Shown here: in pieces, positions 53,427 through 62,047 of the stretch
Position numbering within the stretch: position 1 is the stretch's first letter
Layout of the letters: every line of letters begins with the position of its first letter
NCBI GenBank assembly: GCA_900541915.1
Contig: UQLS01000003.1
Location: 1-64,000 of the forward strand
Source: an uncultured Phascolarctobacterium sp.
Lineage (GTDB): Bacteria; Bacillota; Negativicutes; Acidaminococcales; Acidaminococcaceae
Reading direction: 5' to 3'
DNA length: 64,000 nt
Notes under the pieces: generated by a model
Told to the model about the DNA's origin: nothing
What the model saw: only the letters and a program-made list of their open reading frames with translations
Database searches by the model: none
Program-made: the position numbers and the translations under genes

Positions 53427-53573
53427 GCTAAATTTCGAACATTAACACAGAGTTTCTCTTTTTTTATTTGCTTTTCAGAAAATTTTAATTAAAAGAAAAA
53501 TCCTGCCAGTTGCTTTTTTTGTTAAAAATGTTACTATACTAATATATCTCTATTTAAAACAAAGGGAGCCAAC

Positions 53574-54500
53574 ATGAACAAGTACACAAAAACTATCCTG
53601 TATCGTTATGTTATGACCGCCTTAGGCTGCTCTATCATGGGTATAGCCCTCAATACTTTCTATATGCCCAACAAACTTCTCAGCGGTGGTATTGGCGGCG
53701 TAGCCGTACTTTCCTATTATATTTCCGGCATGCCCATGGGTATGACCAGTATTATCTGCAACATTCCGTTATTTTTTATCGCCTATAAATACATGGACAG
53801 GGAATACACGCTTAACGCACTCTTTGGTATGTTGTTTTTTGCCTTTTCACTGGATTTTTTCCATTTTCTTTCTACATACCAGCCTGTCCATGATACGATG
53901 CTATCCTGTATAGCCGGCGGCGTACTTTACGGTATCGGTGCGGCTTGTATGTATCGTTCCGGCGGCAGCAGCGGCGGTACGGATATTATCGGTGCTATTA
54001 TCCAGAAGAATTATTCGATAACTGTCAGCAACACCAACTTTATGTTTAATATTATGCTGCTGACTATCAGTACCTTTTTCTTTGGTATAGAACCGGTATT
54101 ATATACTTTGCTCACTTTCTTCGTCATGACCAAGACCTGCAACACCTTCATTGTAGGTTTTGATTTCAAGAAAAATATTATCATTATCAGTGATAAAGCT
54201 GATGATATTGCCGAAGAAATTATTAAGGTAGTAGGCCGCGGTGTTACCTATCTGCACGGCGAAGGTGCTTTTACTCATCAGAACCGTGAAATACTCTTTG
54301 TAGTGGCCAAACTGACACAGACAGCTAAAATTCGCTCCTTGTGCCGCGAAATAGATCCTAACGCCTTTATGATTATTCATGATGTTAACGATGTTTTCGG
54401 ACGTGGTTTTACGCTTAAACCATCCGGTCCGCATAATCCCAGACCAGAATACGCCAAACGCTATATTGCAGAAAAACATGCACAAAAAGGACAGGCTTAA
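53574..54500 (+). CDS. YitT family membrane protein (DUF161/DUF2179)
   Basis: The 308-residue protein has about five to six N-terminal membrane segments, including MGIALNTFYMPNKLLSGGIGGVAVLSYY and SGGSSGGTDIIGAI. A cytoplasmic DUF2179 domain follows (residues about 215-290; GRGVTYLHGEGAFTHQNREILFVV). The family is widespread in Firmicutes and its transport substrate is unclear. It has AGGGAG before the ATG; upstream TATACT (53535-53540) is a likely -10. Its stop lies inside its own terminator hairpin. Confidence 0.9.
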   Translation: MNKYTKTILYRYVMTALGCSIMGIALNTFYMPNKLLSGGIGGVAVLSYYISGMPMGMTSIICNIPLFFIAYKYMDREYTLNALFGMLFFAFSLDFFHFLSTYQPVHDTMLSCIAGGVLYGIGAACMYRSGGSSGGTDIIGAIIQKNYSITVSNTNFMFNIMLLTISTFFFGIEPVLYTLLTFFVMTKTCNTFIVGFDFKKNIIIISDKADDIAEEIIKVVGRGVTYLHGEGAFTHQNREILFVVAKLTQTAKIRSLCREIDPNAFMIIHDVNDVFGRGFTLKPSGPHNPRPEYAKRYIAEKHAQKGQA

Positions 54501-54518
54501 AAGCCTGTCCTTTATTCT
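54486..54518 (+). terminator. Terminator after the YitT gene
   Basis: The 12-bp stem AAAGGACAGGCT and complement with a 4-nt loop is followed by TTTATTCTTTT. The stem includes the last codons of the gene. Confidence 0.85.
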
Positions 54519-54535
54519 TTTCCTGCACTGCTGCA

Positions 54536-54544
54536 TGGTATAAT
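54536..54544 (+). promoter_or_regulatory. Extended -10 promoter of sbcDC
   Basis: TGGTATAAT lies 32 bases before the sbcD start. No clear -35 is seen. AAGGAG precedes the start codon. Confidence 0.5.
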
Positions 54545-54576
54545 AAAAAAGATAGCAGTATATAAGGAGATTACCT

Positions 54577-55707
54577 ATGAAACTTATTCATCTTTCCGAT
54601 TTACATATAGGCAAAAAACTTAATGAGTTTTCTTTATTAGAAGACCAGAAATATATCCTTACACAGATTCTTGAGCTTATCAGACAAGAAAAACCGGACG
54701 GAATTATAATCGCCGGTGATGTCTACGACAAGGCAATTCCATCTGTTGAAGCAGTACAGCTGCTGGATAGTTTTCTTACCGAACTGGCTGAAACAAGACA
54801 GCCGGTATTTATCATCAGCGGCAACCACGATTCTGCGGAACGACTGACTTTTGGTTCAAAACTATTTTCCCGCAGCAACATTCACGTCGCCGGAATTTAT
54901 GACGGTACTGTTCCCCACTTTACGCTGACTGATATTTACGGCAAAGTTAATATACATCTGCTGCCTTTTATCAAACCCTCTGCAGTAAGGCGTATTTTCG
55001 AAGAAGCAGCTGTCAGCAACTTTAACGAAGCTCTGCAAACAGTACTTGAGCATATGCAGGTAAATACTGCTGAACGCAACGTACTTGTAGCCCATCAGTT
55101 TGTTACCGGCGCGCTGCGCAGCGATTCAGAGGAAATATTTGTCGGCGGGCTTGATAATGTAGACGCTGCTTTATTTAAAGATTTTGACTACACAGCTTTA
55201 GGCCATATCCACAGCCCGCAGAACATCGGCAGTGAAAAAATCCGTTACTGCGGTACACCGCTGAAGTATTCTTTTTCCGAAGCCACCCAGGAAAAATCAC
55301 TGACTGTCGTAGAGCTAAAGGAAAAAGGCGAACTTAATATCCGCTGCCTGCCTCTAAAACCTCTGCATGACCTCAAAAAACTGAAAGGAACTTACATGCA
55401 GCTGACATCACTTGATTTCTACAAAAATCTGAATCGCAGCGATTATTACCATATTACCTTAACTGACGAAAACGACGTACTGGATGCTGTAAAAAAATTA
55501 CGTACTATCTATCCCAACCTAATGCAGCTGGAGTATGACAATCACCGTACCCGCAGCGCCGGTGAAATAACTGCCACAGAAAAGGCAGTGCAAAAGTCAG
55601 AGCTGGAGCTTTTCCAGGAATTTTTTGAGCTGCAGAATAATACACCTATGAATGATAACCAGCAGAAACTAGTAAAAGAGCTGCTGGATGTACTGAAATC
55701 ATCTTAA
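54577..55707 (+). CDS. sbcD: Exonuclease SbcD (Mre11-like subunit)
   Basis: This 376-residue nuclease has the metallophosphoesterase motifs LSDLHIGK, IAGDVYDKA, ISGNHDS, VAHQF and ALGHIHSP in order, followed by a C-terminal cap domain. It cleaves DNA hairpins and protein-blocked ends with SbcC. It is followed by sbcC after 27 bp in one transcript. Confidence 0.96.
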   Translation: MKLIHLSDLHIGKKLNEFSLLEDQKYILTQILELIRQEKPDGIIIAGDVYDKAIPSVEAVQLLDSFLTELAETRQPVFIISGNHDSAERLTFGSKLFSRSNIHVAGIYDGTVPHFTLTDIYGKVNIHLLPFIKPSAVRRIFEEAAVSNFNEALQTVLEHMQVNTAERNVLVAHQFVTGALRSDSEEIFVGGLDNVDAALFKDFDYTALGHIHSPQNIGSEKIRYCGTPLKYSFSEATQEKSLTVVELKEKGELNIRCLPLKPLHDLKKLKGTYMQLTSLDFYKNLNRSDYYHITLTDENDVLDAVKKLRTIYPNLMQLEYDNHRTRSAGEITATEKAVQKSELELFQEFFELQNNTPMNDNQQKLVKELLDVLKSS

Positions 55708-55734
55708 CCCTATCTTACAGAAAGTGATGAAACT

Positions 55735-58700
55735 ATGAAACCAAAGCAACTCATCATCAGCGCTTTCGGCCCTTACGCTGAAAAAACAGAAATAGATTTC
55801 ACCAAACTTGGTTCCAACGGACTTTATCTGATAACCGGTGATACAGGTGCCGGCAAAACAACTATTTTTGACGCCATTACTTTTGCACTGTACGGCGAAG
55901 CCAGCGGCAGCAATCGCGAGGCAGGTATGCTGCGCAGTCAATATGCTGCCCCCACTACGCCTACTTTTGTCGAGTTTACTTTTGAATATCGCGGACAGGA
56001 ATATAAAATAACCCGCAAACCAGAATATCAGCGTCCCAAAGAACGCGGAACCGGTATGACCACGCAAAAAGCAGACGCAGAGCTGCTTTACCCTGATGAC
56101 AGACAGCCAGTTACCAGATATAAAGATGTCACCAAAGCAGTTATCGACCTGCTGGGACTTAATTATAAACAATTTACACAGATTGCTTTAATTGCTCAGG
56201 GCGATTTTCAGAAAATACTGCTGGCTGATACTTCTGAACGCATTGAAATCTTCCGCCAAATTTTTCACACTAATATTTATCAGGAACTGCAGGCACAGCT
56301 CAAGGCAAAACTGAGTCAAAAAAATGCTGAATACGAAGAGTTAAGCCGCAGCATCTCTCAGTATATGGAAAATATCAATCTTTCTGGTGTTAATGAGCTG
56401 ACCGCTGAACTTACCCAGCTGAAAGAGCAAAAATTTGCCGGACAGCTTGCTCGCGGCTTGGAATTATTGCAATCGCTTCTGCAGCAGGATTATTCTCTGC
56501 TGCTGCAAAAAAAAGAGCAGTTAAACAACTTAGCTTTACAGCTGCAGGTTAAAGACCAGCAGCTTGGCAAGGCCCGTCACTATTCTGCCCTGCAGCAACA
56601 GCTGGAAGAAAAACAACAGCAGCTTGCACAGCTTGACTCGCAAAAACAATCAGCACTGCAAGCCTACCAGCAGGCACAAACCGCCTCTGCCGTATGCCCA
56701 CAGCTGGACGAAGCTATTCGCATTGCCACAGATAAAGAAGCCAAATTCCAACAAATGACAGAATATCAAGCGCAGTACCAGCAAGAAGCAGAGTTTCTGC
56801 AGAAAAAAAATCTTGCCCAAACACAGCTGCAAGAAAAAATTCAGCAGCTGCAGCAAAAACAGCTGCATACCAAAGAAAACTTAAACAATCTAAGTGAGCT
56901 TAATACGGAAAAAGAAAAGCTCACTAATCAGTTAAATGGTTTGCAGCAGCAAACAGCAGAAATCAAAAAAATTCTGCTGCAGCTTGATAACACTAAACAA
57001 CAGCTGCAGCAAAAACAACGTGACCTTTATCAGAAAGAGCAGGCCGCTGTAGCTAACAAACAACAGTTACAGAACATTCAGCAAGAACTGAATGAACTGC
57101 AAAAACAGGAAATAGTTATCTTGCAGTTACAGCAGCAAACAGCTGCTATGCAGTCCCAATATAACAATCTGCATCAGCAAGAACAAGAGCTGAAAAAACT
57201 TACGGAAGCAATTACAGCAGACACAAAAGCTGCTGAAGTTTTAACTATTGCACAAAACACTGTGGAAAATAATCTGCAGGAAACCGAAATAAATAAAGCT
57301 TCCCTCGGTGAACCGGAAAAGCTCAAGCTAACGCTGGAATACAAATATTCTGCTCTGCAAAATTTATTATCTGATTTCAGTGAAGCAGCAGGCAAACTGG
57401 CCGCTGTCCAAGCCTTGCAAGGCAAACTACAAACAGAAATCAAATTCAGCATCGAGCAGCTTATCAGCCTGCAGCAAACGCAGGATAAACTCAGCACTCA
57501 GCTTACCGCAGCAGAAAATGCTCAAATTACTTTGGCTAATATTACAGCTGAAAAAACAGCTTTACAAAGCGAACTGCAGCAGCTCAGCAAAATACTGCAG
57601 CAAATTGAAGCACGCAACAAGCTGCAGCAGCAGCTATTGCAGACCCAGCATCAGTATAACAGCGCTGCAGATGAATATACCCAAAAGCGCAATAATTATA
57701 CCAGTCAGGAAAAACTGTTTTTAGATGCACAGGCAGGCCTTCTTGCTGCATCACTGCAGGAAGGTGAGCAATGTCCTGTTTGCGGTTCTACACATCATCC
57801 GCAGCTGGCACAGCTGCCGCAGCAGGTGCCGGAAAAAACAATACTTGATGCTTTAAAAACAGAGGTGGATGTCTGCCATAGTCAGATGATAAATCTCAGC
57901 AGCCAGGCCAACCTGCAGCAGGAACAGCTGCAGGAAGAAACAGAATTGCTGCTGGAAGGTGAAAATTTACTTTTTGCTGATGAAATAATTCTGCAAAAGC
58001 AGCAGCAAACTGCCTTACGCATAGCAGAACTGCAAAAACGCAGCACTGAAATGCAGTACGAAGAAATAGCTGCTCAAAAGCTGCAGGATACATTACCAGA
58101 AGTAAAAGAGCATCTGGAAGCAGTTCAGACAGCACTGCAAAAGCTGCAGGAACAACAGCAAACAATAAAAGAAAAACTGGCGCTTAACCAGGCTGAAAAC
58201 CAGCAGCAGCAGCAAATTCTGCTGCGCATTATTGGCAATGAAGATTTAAATGATTTAACCGATATTGAACAGTATCGACAAACTGCTGAAGATAATCTGT
58301 TCACATCAGCGGTTATTAATGCTCTGCAAAAGCAGCTTGCGCAGCATTGTGATAACTATCAAGCGCAACTACTGCAAGCAGAAAAAAACATCCAAACTAA
58401 AACTTTATTGGAAGATAAAGTGCAAGCTCTTAAATCGCAGCAGGAAGAAAATAAAACCAAGCTGCAGAAGCTGCGTACACGAATACAGCTAAACCAGGAG
58501 CAGCAACAAAAACTAAATTCTGAACTGCAAAAAACCGCTCAACAGGCAGCTCTCAGCCTGCACTTAACTGCAGCAAATCCGGCTGATATACAAAGCAGCC
58601 TGCAGCAGCTGCTGAAAAAAAATACCCTGCAGTTAAAACAATTACAGCAGCAACAGCAAAATAGAGAAAATATACAAAAGCAAGCAGAGCTGCTCACTCA

Positions 58701-59985
58701 AAAAACTGCAGCTAATGAAGAGCTTCTTCACCAGCTCCAGACTTCCGCAAGCGTTCTGCACAGCAAACAACAAGATCAAATGCTGCAGCTCAGCAGCTTA
58801 CTTCAACAATACGGCGCTGAAAAATCTGCTGAACAACAGACAGAGGAAGCAGCCACTCTTTATCTCACTTTCCTGCAAAAAAATATAGCTTTGCTAAAGC
58901 AGCAGCTTGCAGATAACTACAATAAAATACTGCAAAAAGAACAGCTGGAAAAACTGCTGCCCCAGTTAGAGCAAGCTCTAGCTAATCTCAATGAAAGCTC
59001 TGCCGCTGCTGCTATTGAGCTGACAAAATTGGCAACAGAGCATGAGCAGACCAATCGTCAGCTGCTTAATTTACAGCAGGAATTGGGTTCTTTGACACAC
59101 GAAGAAAACAATAGGCAGCTGCTTACTCTTCAGGCAAGGAAAGAAGCTCTTCTGAAAGCCGAAAAAGCAGCAGCAGAAAAATCTCAGGAACTTACGAGCC
59201 AATATAATAATCTAAATTCCGTCATTGTTAATCAAAAAGCACAGCTTGCCGAAGCTGATAATCTGCAGCAAAATGTTCTGGAAGAAGAACGAAAACTGCT
59301 GCAGCAGGAGCAGGCTAAGCTGGAGGCAGAACAGCAGGAAATCTTTGCAGCCTACAGCGCCAATAAAAGAATTTTTGCTGCTGTAAGTGCTAAAAAGCAG
59401 CAGCTCCAGGAAACAGAAACTGAATATGGCTGGCTGAAAACACTATCTGATACAGCTAACGGCACTTTAACCGGCAAACGCAAAATAGAACTGGAAACCT
59501 ATATCCAGATGACTTACTTTGACCGTATCATCCGCCGTGCTAATCTGCGTCTCATGACGATGAGCAACGGACAGTATGAACTAAAAAGAGAAGCTGACGG
59601 CAGCAGCAAACGCAGCAAAGCTGGCTTGGAACTGAACGTCATCGATCACTACAACGGCAGTGAGCGCAGTGTCAAAACTCTTTCCGGCGGCGAATCTTTT
59701 GAAGCCTCTTTATCACTGGCATTAGGTCTTTCTGACGAAGTACAGTCGGCAGCAGGAGGCATTCAGCTTGATACCATGTTTATTGATGAAGGATTTGGCT
59801 CTCTTGACGGAGAATCTCTCACCCAAGCTGTACGTGCTCTTAATACCTTATCGGAAAATAATCGTCTGGTAGGTATTATTTCCCATGTCAGTGACCTCAA
59901 GGAAATGATCAGAAAAAAAATAGTCGTTACTAAAAACAGGCTGCGTCAAGGTCCAGGCAGTACTGTTTCAATTACTACAATCTAA
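55735..59985 (+). CDS. sbcC: Exonuclease SbcC (Rad50-like subunit), unusually long and Gln-rich
   Basis: The 1416-residue SMC-like ATPase has Walker A GDTGAGKTTIFDAIT (about 36-50), a Q-loop near 150, a zinc hook CPVCGSTHH (Cys680, Cys683) at almost the exact middle, and the C-terminal signature LSGGESFEASLSLALG with Walker B MFIDEGFGSLD (about 1320-1355). E. coli SbcC has 1048 residues. The extra length lies in both coiled-coil arms, which are packed with Leu-Gln-Gln and Gln-Lys-Gln heptads coded largely by CAG and CAA. The frame is intact. It tethers and processes DNA ends with SbcD. Confidence 0.95.
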   Translation: MKPKQLIISAFGPYAEKTEIDFTKLGSNGLYLITGDTGAGKTTIFDAITFALYGEASGSNREAGMLRSQYAAPTTPTFVEFTFEYRGQEYKITRKPEYQRPKERGTGMTTQKADAELLYPDDRQPVTRYKDVTKAVIDLLGLNYKQFTQIALIAQGDFQKILLADTSERIEIFRQIFHTNIYQELQAQLKAKLSQKNAEYEELSRSISQYMENINLSGVNELTAELTQLKEQKFAGQLARGLELLQSLLQQDYSLLLQKKEQLNNLALQLQVKDQQLGKARHYSALQQQLEEKQQQLAQLDSQKQSALQAYQQAQTASAVCPQLDEAIRIATDKEAKFQQMTEYQAQYQQEAEFLQKKNLAQTQLQEKIQQLQQKQLHTKENLNNLSELNTEKEKLTNQLNGLQQQTAEIKKILLQLDNTKQQLQQKQRDLYQKEQAAVANKQQLQNIQQELNELQKQEIVILQLQQQTAAMQSQYNNLHQQEQELKKLTEAITADTKAAEVLTIAQNTVENNLQETEINKASLGEPEKLKLTLEYKYSALQNLLSDFSEAAGKLAAVQALQGKLQTEIKFSIEQLISLQQTQDKLSTQLTAAENAQITLANITAEKTALQSELQQLSKILQQIEARNKLQQQLLQTQHQYNSAADEYTQKRNNYTSQEKLFLDAQAGLLAASLQEGEQCPVCGSTHHPQLAQLPQQVPEKTILDALKTEVDVCHSQMINLSSQANLQQEQLQEETELLLEGENLLFADEIILQKQQQTALRIAELQKRSTEMQYEEIAAQKLQDTLPEVKEHLEAVQTALQKLQEQQQTIKEKLALNQAENQQQQQILLRIIGNEDLNDLTDIEQYRQTAEDNLFTSAVINALQKQLAQHCDNYQAQLLQAEKNIQTKTLLEDKVQALKSQQEENKTKLQKLRTRIQLNQEQQQKLNSELQKTAQQAALSLHLTAANPADIQSSLQQLLKKNTLQLKQLQQQQQNRENIQKQAELLTQKTAANEELLHQLQTSASVLHSKQQDQMLQLSSLLQQYGAEKSAEQQTEEAATLYLTFLQKNIALLKQQLADNYNKILQKEQLEKLLPQLEQALANLNESSAAAAIELTKLATEHEQTNRQLLNLQQELGSLTHEENNRQLLTLQARKEALLKAEKAAAEKSQELTSQYNNLNSVIVNQKAQLAEADNLQQNVLEEERKLLQQEQAKLEAEQQEIFAAYSANKRIFAAVSAKKQQLQETETEYGWLKTLSDTANGTLTGKRKIELETYIQMTYFDRIIRRANLRLMTMSNGQYELKREADGSSKRSKAGLELNVIDHYNGSERSVKTLSGGESFEASLSLALGLSDEVQSAAGGIQLDTMFIDEGFGSLDGESLTQAVRALNTLSENNRLVGIISHVSDLKEMIRKKIVVTKNRLRQGPGSTVSITTI

Positions 59986-59991
59986 AACGAC

Positions 59992-60026
59992 AAAGGGAAT
60001 ACGCAGCATGCGTATTCCCTTTTACT
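59992..60026 (+). terminator. Terminator after sbcDC
   Basis: The 14-bp stem AAAGGGAATACGCA and complement with a 3-nt loop is followed by TTTTACTTT, seven bases after the sbcC stop. Confidence 0.85.
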
Positions 60027-60044
60027 TTCTGCACTCAATAAGCT

Positions 60045-60073
60045 TTGAATCTCGCAGACGATTGTGCTAAACT
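60045..60073 (+). promoter_or_regulatory. Promoter of the EamA transporter gene
   Basis: TTGAAT (60045-60050) and TAAACT (60068-60073) are 17 bp apart, with TGC before the -10. The start codon is 30 bases downstream. Confidence 0.65.
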
Positions 60074-60103
60074 GAACTAGAAGCATCATTACAGGAGTAT
60101 ATT

Positions 60104-61003
60104 ATGAAATTTAAAGCCTATCTATATATTATTGCCGCAGCCTCCTTGTGGGGACTAATTGGCTTATTCGTTAAAATTTTATCATCACAGGGATTTTCCT
60201 CCATGCAGATTGTCGCCCTGCGCTCTTTGGCCTCTGCCGTATGCATAACAGTAGTTCTTTGCAAATTAGGCAAAGAATATTTTCGCGTGCGCTTGCAGGA
60301 TCTATGGCTTTTTATCGGCACCGGTATCCTCAGCCTGACCTTTTTCAACTACTGTTATTTTAACTGCATCAACGCCAGCTCCTTGGCCGCTGCTGCTCTA
60401 CTGCTCTATACTGCGCCAATCTTCGTCATGCTGATGTCACTGGTACTGTTTCACGAGCGTTTTACTATTACTAAAGGTATTGCTCTGTTGACGACCTTTA
60501 TTGGCTGTGCGCTTATTACTGGTATTTTAAACACAGCTGCCGACTTTTCTTTTACAGCTTTTCTGTATGGACTGGGCAGCGGCATTGGCTACGCTCTGTA
60601 CAGTATTTTCGGTAAATTTGCTGTCCGTAAATATTCTTCCGCTACCATTTCTGCCTATACCTTTTATTTCAGTACCATTTCGTCCTTGCCTTTGGCAGAC
60701 TTTAGTGCCGAAACCGGTCAATGGAATATAACAACCCTAATGGCAGCATTAGGTATTGGCGGCTTATGCGCCGTTATCCCTTACCTGCTTTATAACCGCG
60801 GATTGCAGGAGGTGGAAGCAACACAGGCTTCCATTCTTGCTACCGTAGAACCGCTGGTTGCTGCCTGCGTAGGCATACTTTGCTTCAACGAACCTGTAAC
60901 CTGGCAAAAACTGGCAGGTATTGCGCTTATTCTCGCTTCCGTTATTATCCTCAATCTGCATTCAAAAAATGTTAGCCGTCCAGACGCCAACACCGGCTGC
61001 TAA
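60104..61003 (+). CDS. DMT superfamily EamA-type transporter
   Basis: The 299-residue protein has ten predicted membrane segments in two five-helix EamA repeats (first SLWGLIGLFVKIL, second GSGIGYALYSIFGKFAV). It probably exports amino acids or metabolites. Its last 42 bases overlap the end of the convergent crcB gene, so no terminator separates them. Confidence 0.9.
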   Translation: MKFKAYLYIIAAASLWGLIGLFVKILSSQGFSSMQIVALRSLASAVCITVVLCKLGKEYFRVRLQDLWLFIGTGILSLTFFNYCYFNCINASSLAAAALLLYTAPIFVMLMSLVLFHERFTITKGIALLTTFIGCALITGILNTAADFSFTAFLYGLGSGIGYALYSIFGKFAVRKYSSATISAYTFYFSTISSLPLADFSAETGQWNITTLMAALGIGGLCAVIPYLLYNRGLQEVEATQASILATVEPLVAACVGILCFNEPVTWQKLAGIALILASVIILNLHSKNVSRPDANTGC

Positions 61004-61336
61004 AAGGCCAAGAACGGTACTGCCGGCAGCGTAACAAACAGCCATCAAAATATTACCTTCGGTCAATAAGGTCAGCGTTTCATAACCAAAGGACGAAAAA
61101 GTGGTGAAGCCGCCTAAAAAGCCCACGCATAAAAACAGGCGCCAGATTGGCGGCAGCAGTCCTTTATCTACAATAAGCGTCATAAGCAGACCCATGCAGA
61201 AGCATCCTGCAAGATTGATAATAAAGGTACCGTACGGCAGTCCGTCTCCCAAATATTTAACAGCCAAATTTCCTGCTGTATAGCGGCATACGGCACCGAT
61301 AGCGCCGCCTAAAGCAATACTGATAATTCCATCCAT
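60962..61336 (-). CDS. crcB: Fluoride ion channel CrcB/FluC
   Basis: This 124-residue protein has four membrane helices with GGAIGAVCRY, GTFIINLAGCF (conserved Asn) and GGFTTFSSFGYE (the Na+ and fluoride-lining signature). It works as a dual-topology dimer that exports fluoride. ATG 61336 has GGAGG upstream; an in-frame start further up lies in the leader. A fluoride riboswitch precedes it. The single full-length gene implies a homodimer. Confidence 0.96.
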   Translation of the reverse strand: MDGIISIALGGAIGAVCRYTAGNLAVKYLGDGLPYGTFIINLAGCFCMGLLMTLIVDKGLLPPIWRLFLCVGFLGGFTTFSSFGYETLTLLTEGNILMAVCYAAGSTVLGLLAAGVGVWTANIF

Positions 61337-61359
61337 AGTTATACCCTCCTCAAAAAATA

Positions 61360-61445
61360 AAAAAGCTGACACTCCTGCTAAGAGCAGAAGTCATCAGCTT
61401 AAAGCGGTTCGGATTTAAATATCCCGGGAGAACTTCATTCCCTGT
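61360..61445 (-). promoter_or_regulatory. Fluoride riboswitch (crcB motif) with terminator
   Basis: On the minus strand the conserved GGGAATGAAGTTCTCCC stem, AACCGC and GCTGATGACTTCTGC appear in the order and spacing of the crcB motif. The last element can pair instead with GCAGGAGTGTCAGC to form a terminator (stem within 61364-61399) followed by TTTTTTATTTTTT. Fluoride binding would prevent termination and turn crcB on. The first aptamer bases are about eight bases after the -10. Confidence 0.92.
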
Positions 61446-61451
61446 TTTATT

Positions 61452-61480
61452 AAGATACCATAAGTACGGCAATCAGTCAA
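61452..61480 (-). promoter_or_regulatory. Promoter of the fluoride riboswitch-crcB transcript
   Basis: On the minus strand TTGACT (61475-61480) and TATCTT (61452-61457) are 17 bp apart. Transcription would begin at the riboswitch start. Confidence 0.75.
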
Positions 61481-61502
61481 TCAACATATAAGGAGATACA
61501 TT

Positions 61503-61991
61503 ATGATTCTGATAAGTTCCTGTCTCTTAGGCAATCCTGCTCGTTTTGACGGGCAATCCAAGCCCTGTCAGTTATTAGTCAAATATAAAGACTGCGGCCA
61601 TTTTCTTCCCATCTGTCCGGAATGTGCCGGGCAGCTGCCCATACCGCGTCCGCCTGCTGAAATACAAAACGGTACCGGCAGAGATGTATGGCAAAACAAG
61701 TGCCGTGTTCTGGACCGCAATGGTCTTGACGTTACGGATAACTTTTGTAAGGGCGCGATAGTATGTGCCAAACTGGCAAAAAAACATAAAATAACAGCGG
61801 TCATTCTTAAAGAACGCAGCCCATCCTGCGGTGTACATGCAGTGTATGACGGCAGCTTCAGTAAAACAACCTTGCCCGGTCAGGGAGTAGCTGCCGCATA
61901 TTTAGCCGAGCTTGGCTATAAACTATACAGCGAAGAAGATTTAACAGAAGAATTATTGCTTAAACTATTAGCAGAAGATACAGAAAGCTAA
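61503..61991 (+). CDS. DUF523 family protein
   Basis: The 162-residue protein has ISSCLLGNPARFDG, a CPECAGQLPIPRPPAEIQ segment, a conserved FCKGA and LKERSPSCG. The cysteines suggest metal or Fe-S binding. This is the DUF523 (YbbK-like) family of unknown function, common in Firmicutes. AAGGAG precedes the ATG. It is divergent from crcB and may share its intergenic control region. Confidence 0.9.
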   Translation: MILISSCLLGNPARFDGQSKPCQLLVKYKDCGHFLPICPECAGQLPIPRPPAEIQNGTGRDVWQNKCRVLDRNGLDVTDNFCKGAIVCAKLAKKHKITAVILKERSPSCGVHAVYDGSFSKTTLPGQGVAAAYLAELGYKLYSEEDLTEELLLKLLAEDTES

Positions 61992-62024
61992 AAACCACGC
62001 TTCATTTTGAAGCGTGGTTTTTCT
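61990..62024. terminator. Bidirectional terminator between DUF523 gene and ftsH
   Basis: The 15-bp stem AAAAACCACGCTTCA and complement with a 3-nt loop is flanked by A and T runs and lies between convergent genes. Confidence 0.9.
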
Positions 62025-62047
62025 TTGTCAAATCTTTAATATTATGC

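Noticed and set aside
52687..53445. 252-codon open frame on the plus strand
   Set aside because: It is antisense to ispE, runs into the promoter region and has no ribosome binding site or domain.
56460..59400. Dense CAG/CTG-type repeats that could suggest a repeat array or CRISPR
   Set aside because: The repeats are irregular, in frame and explained by Leu-Gln codons of the SbcC coiled coil. No constant-length spacers exist.
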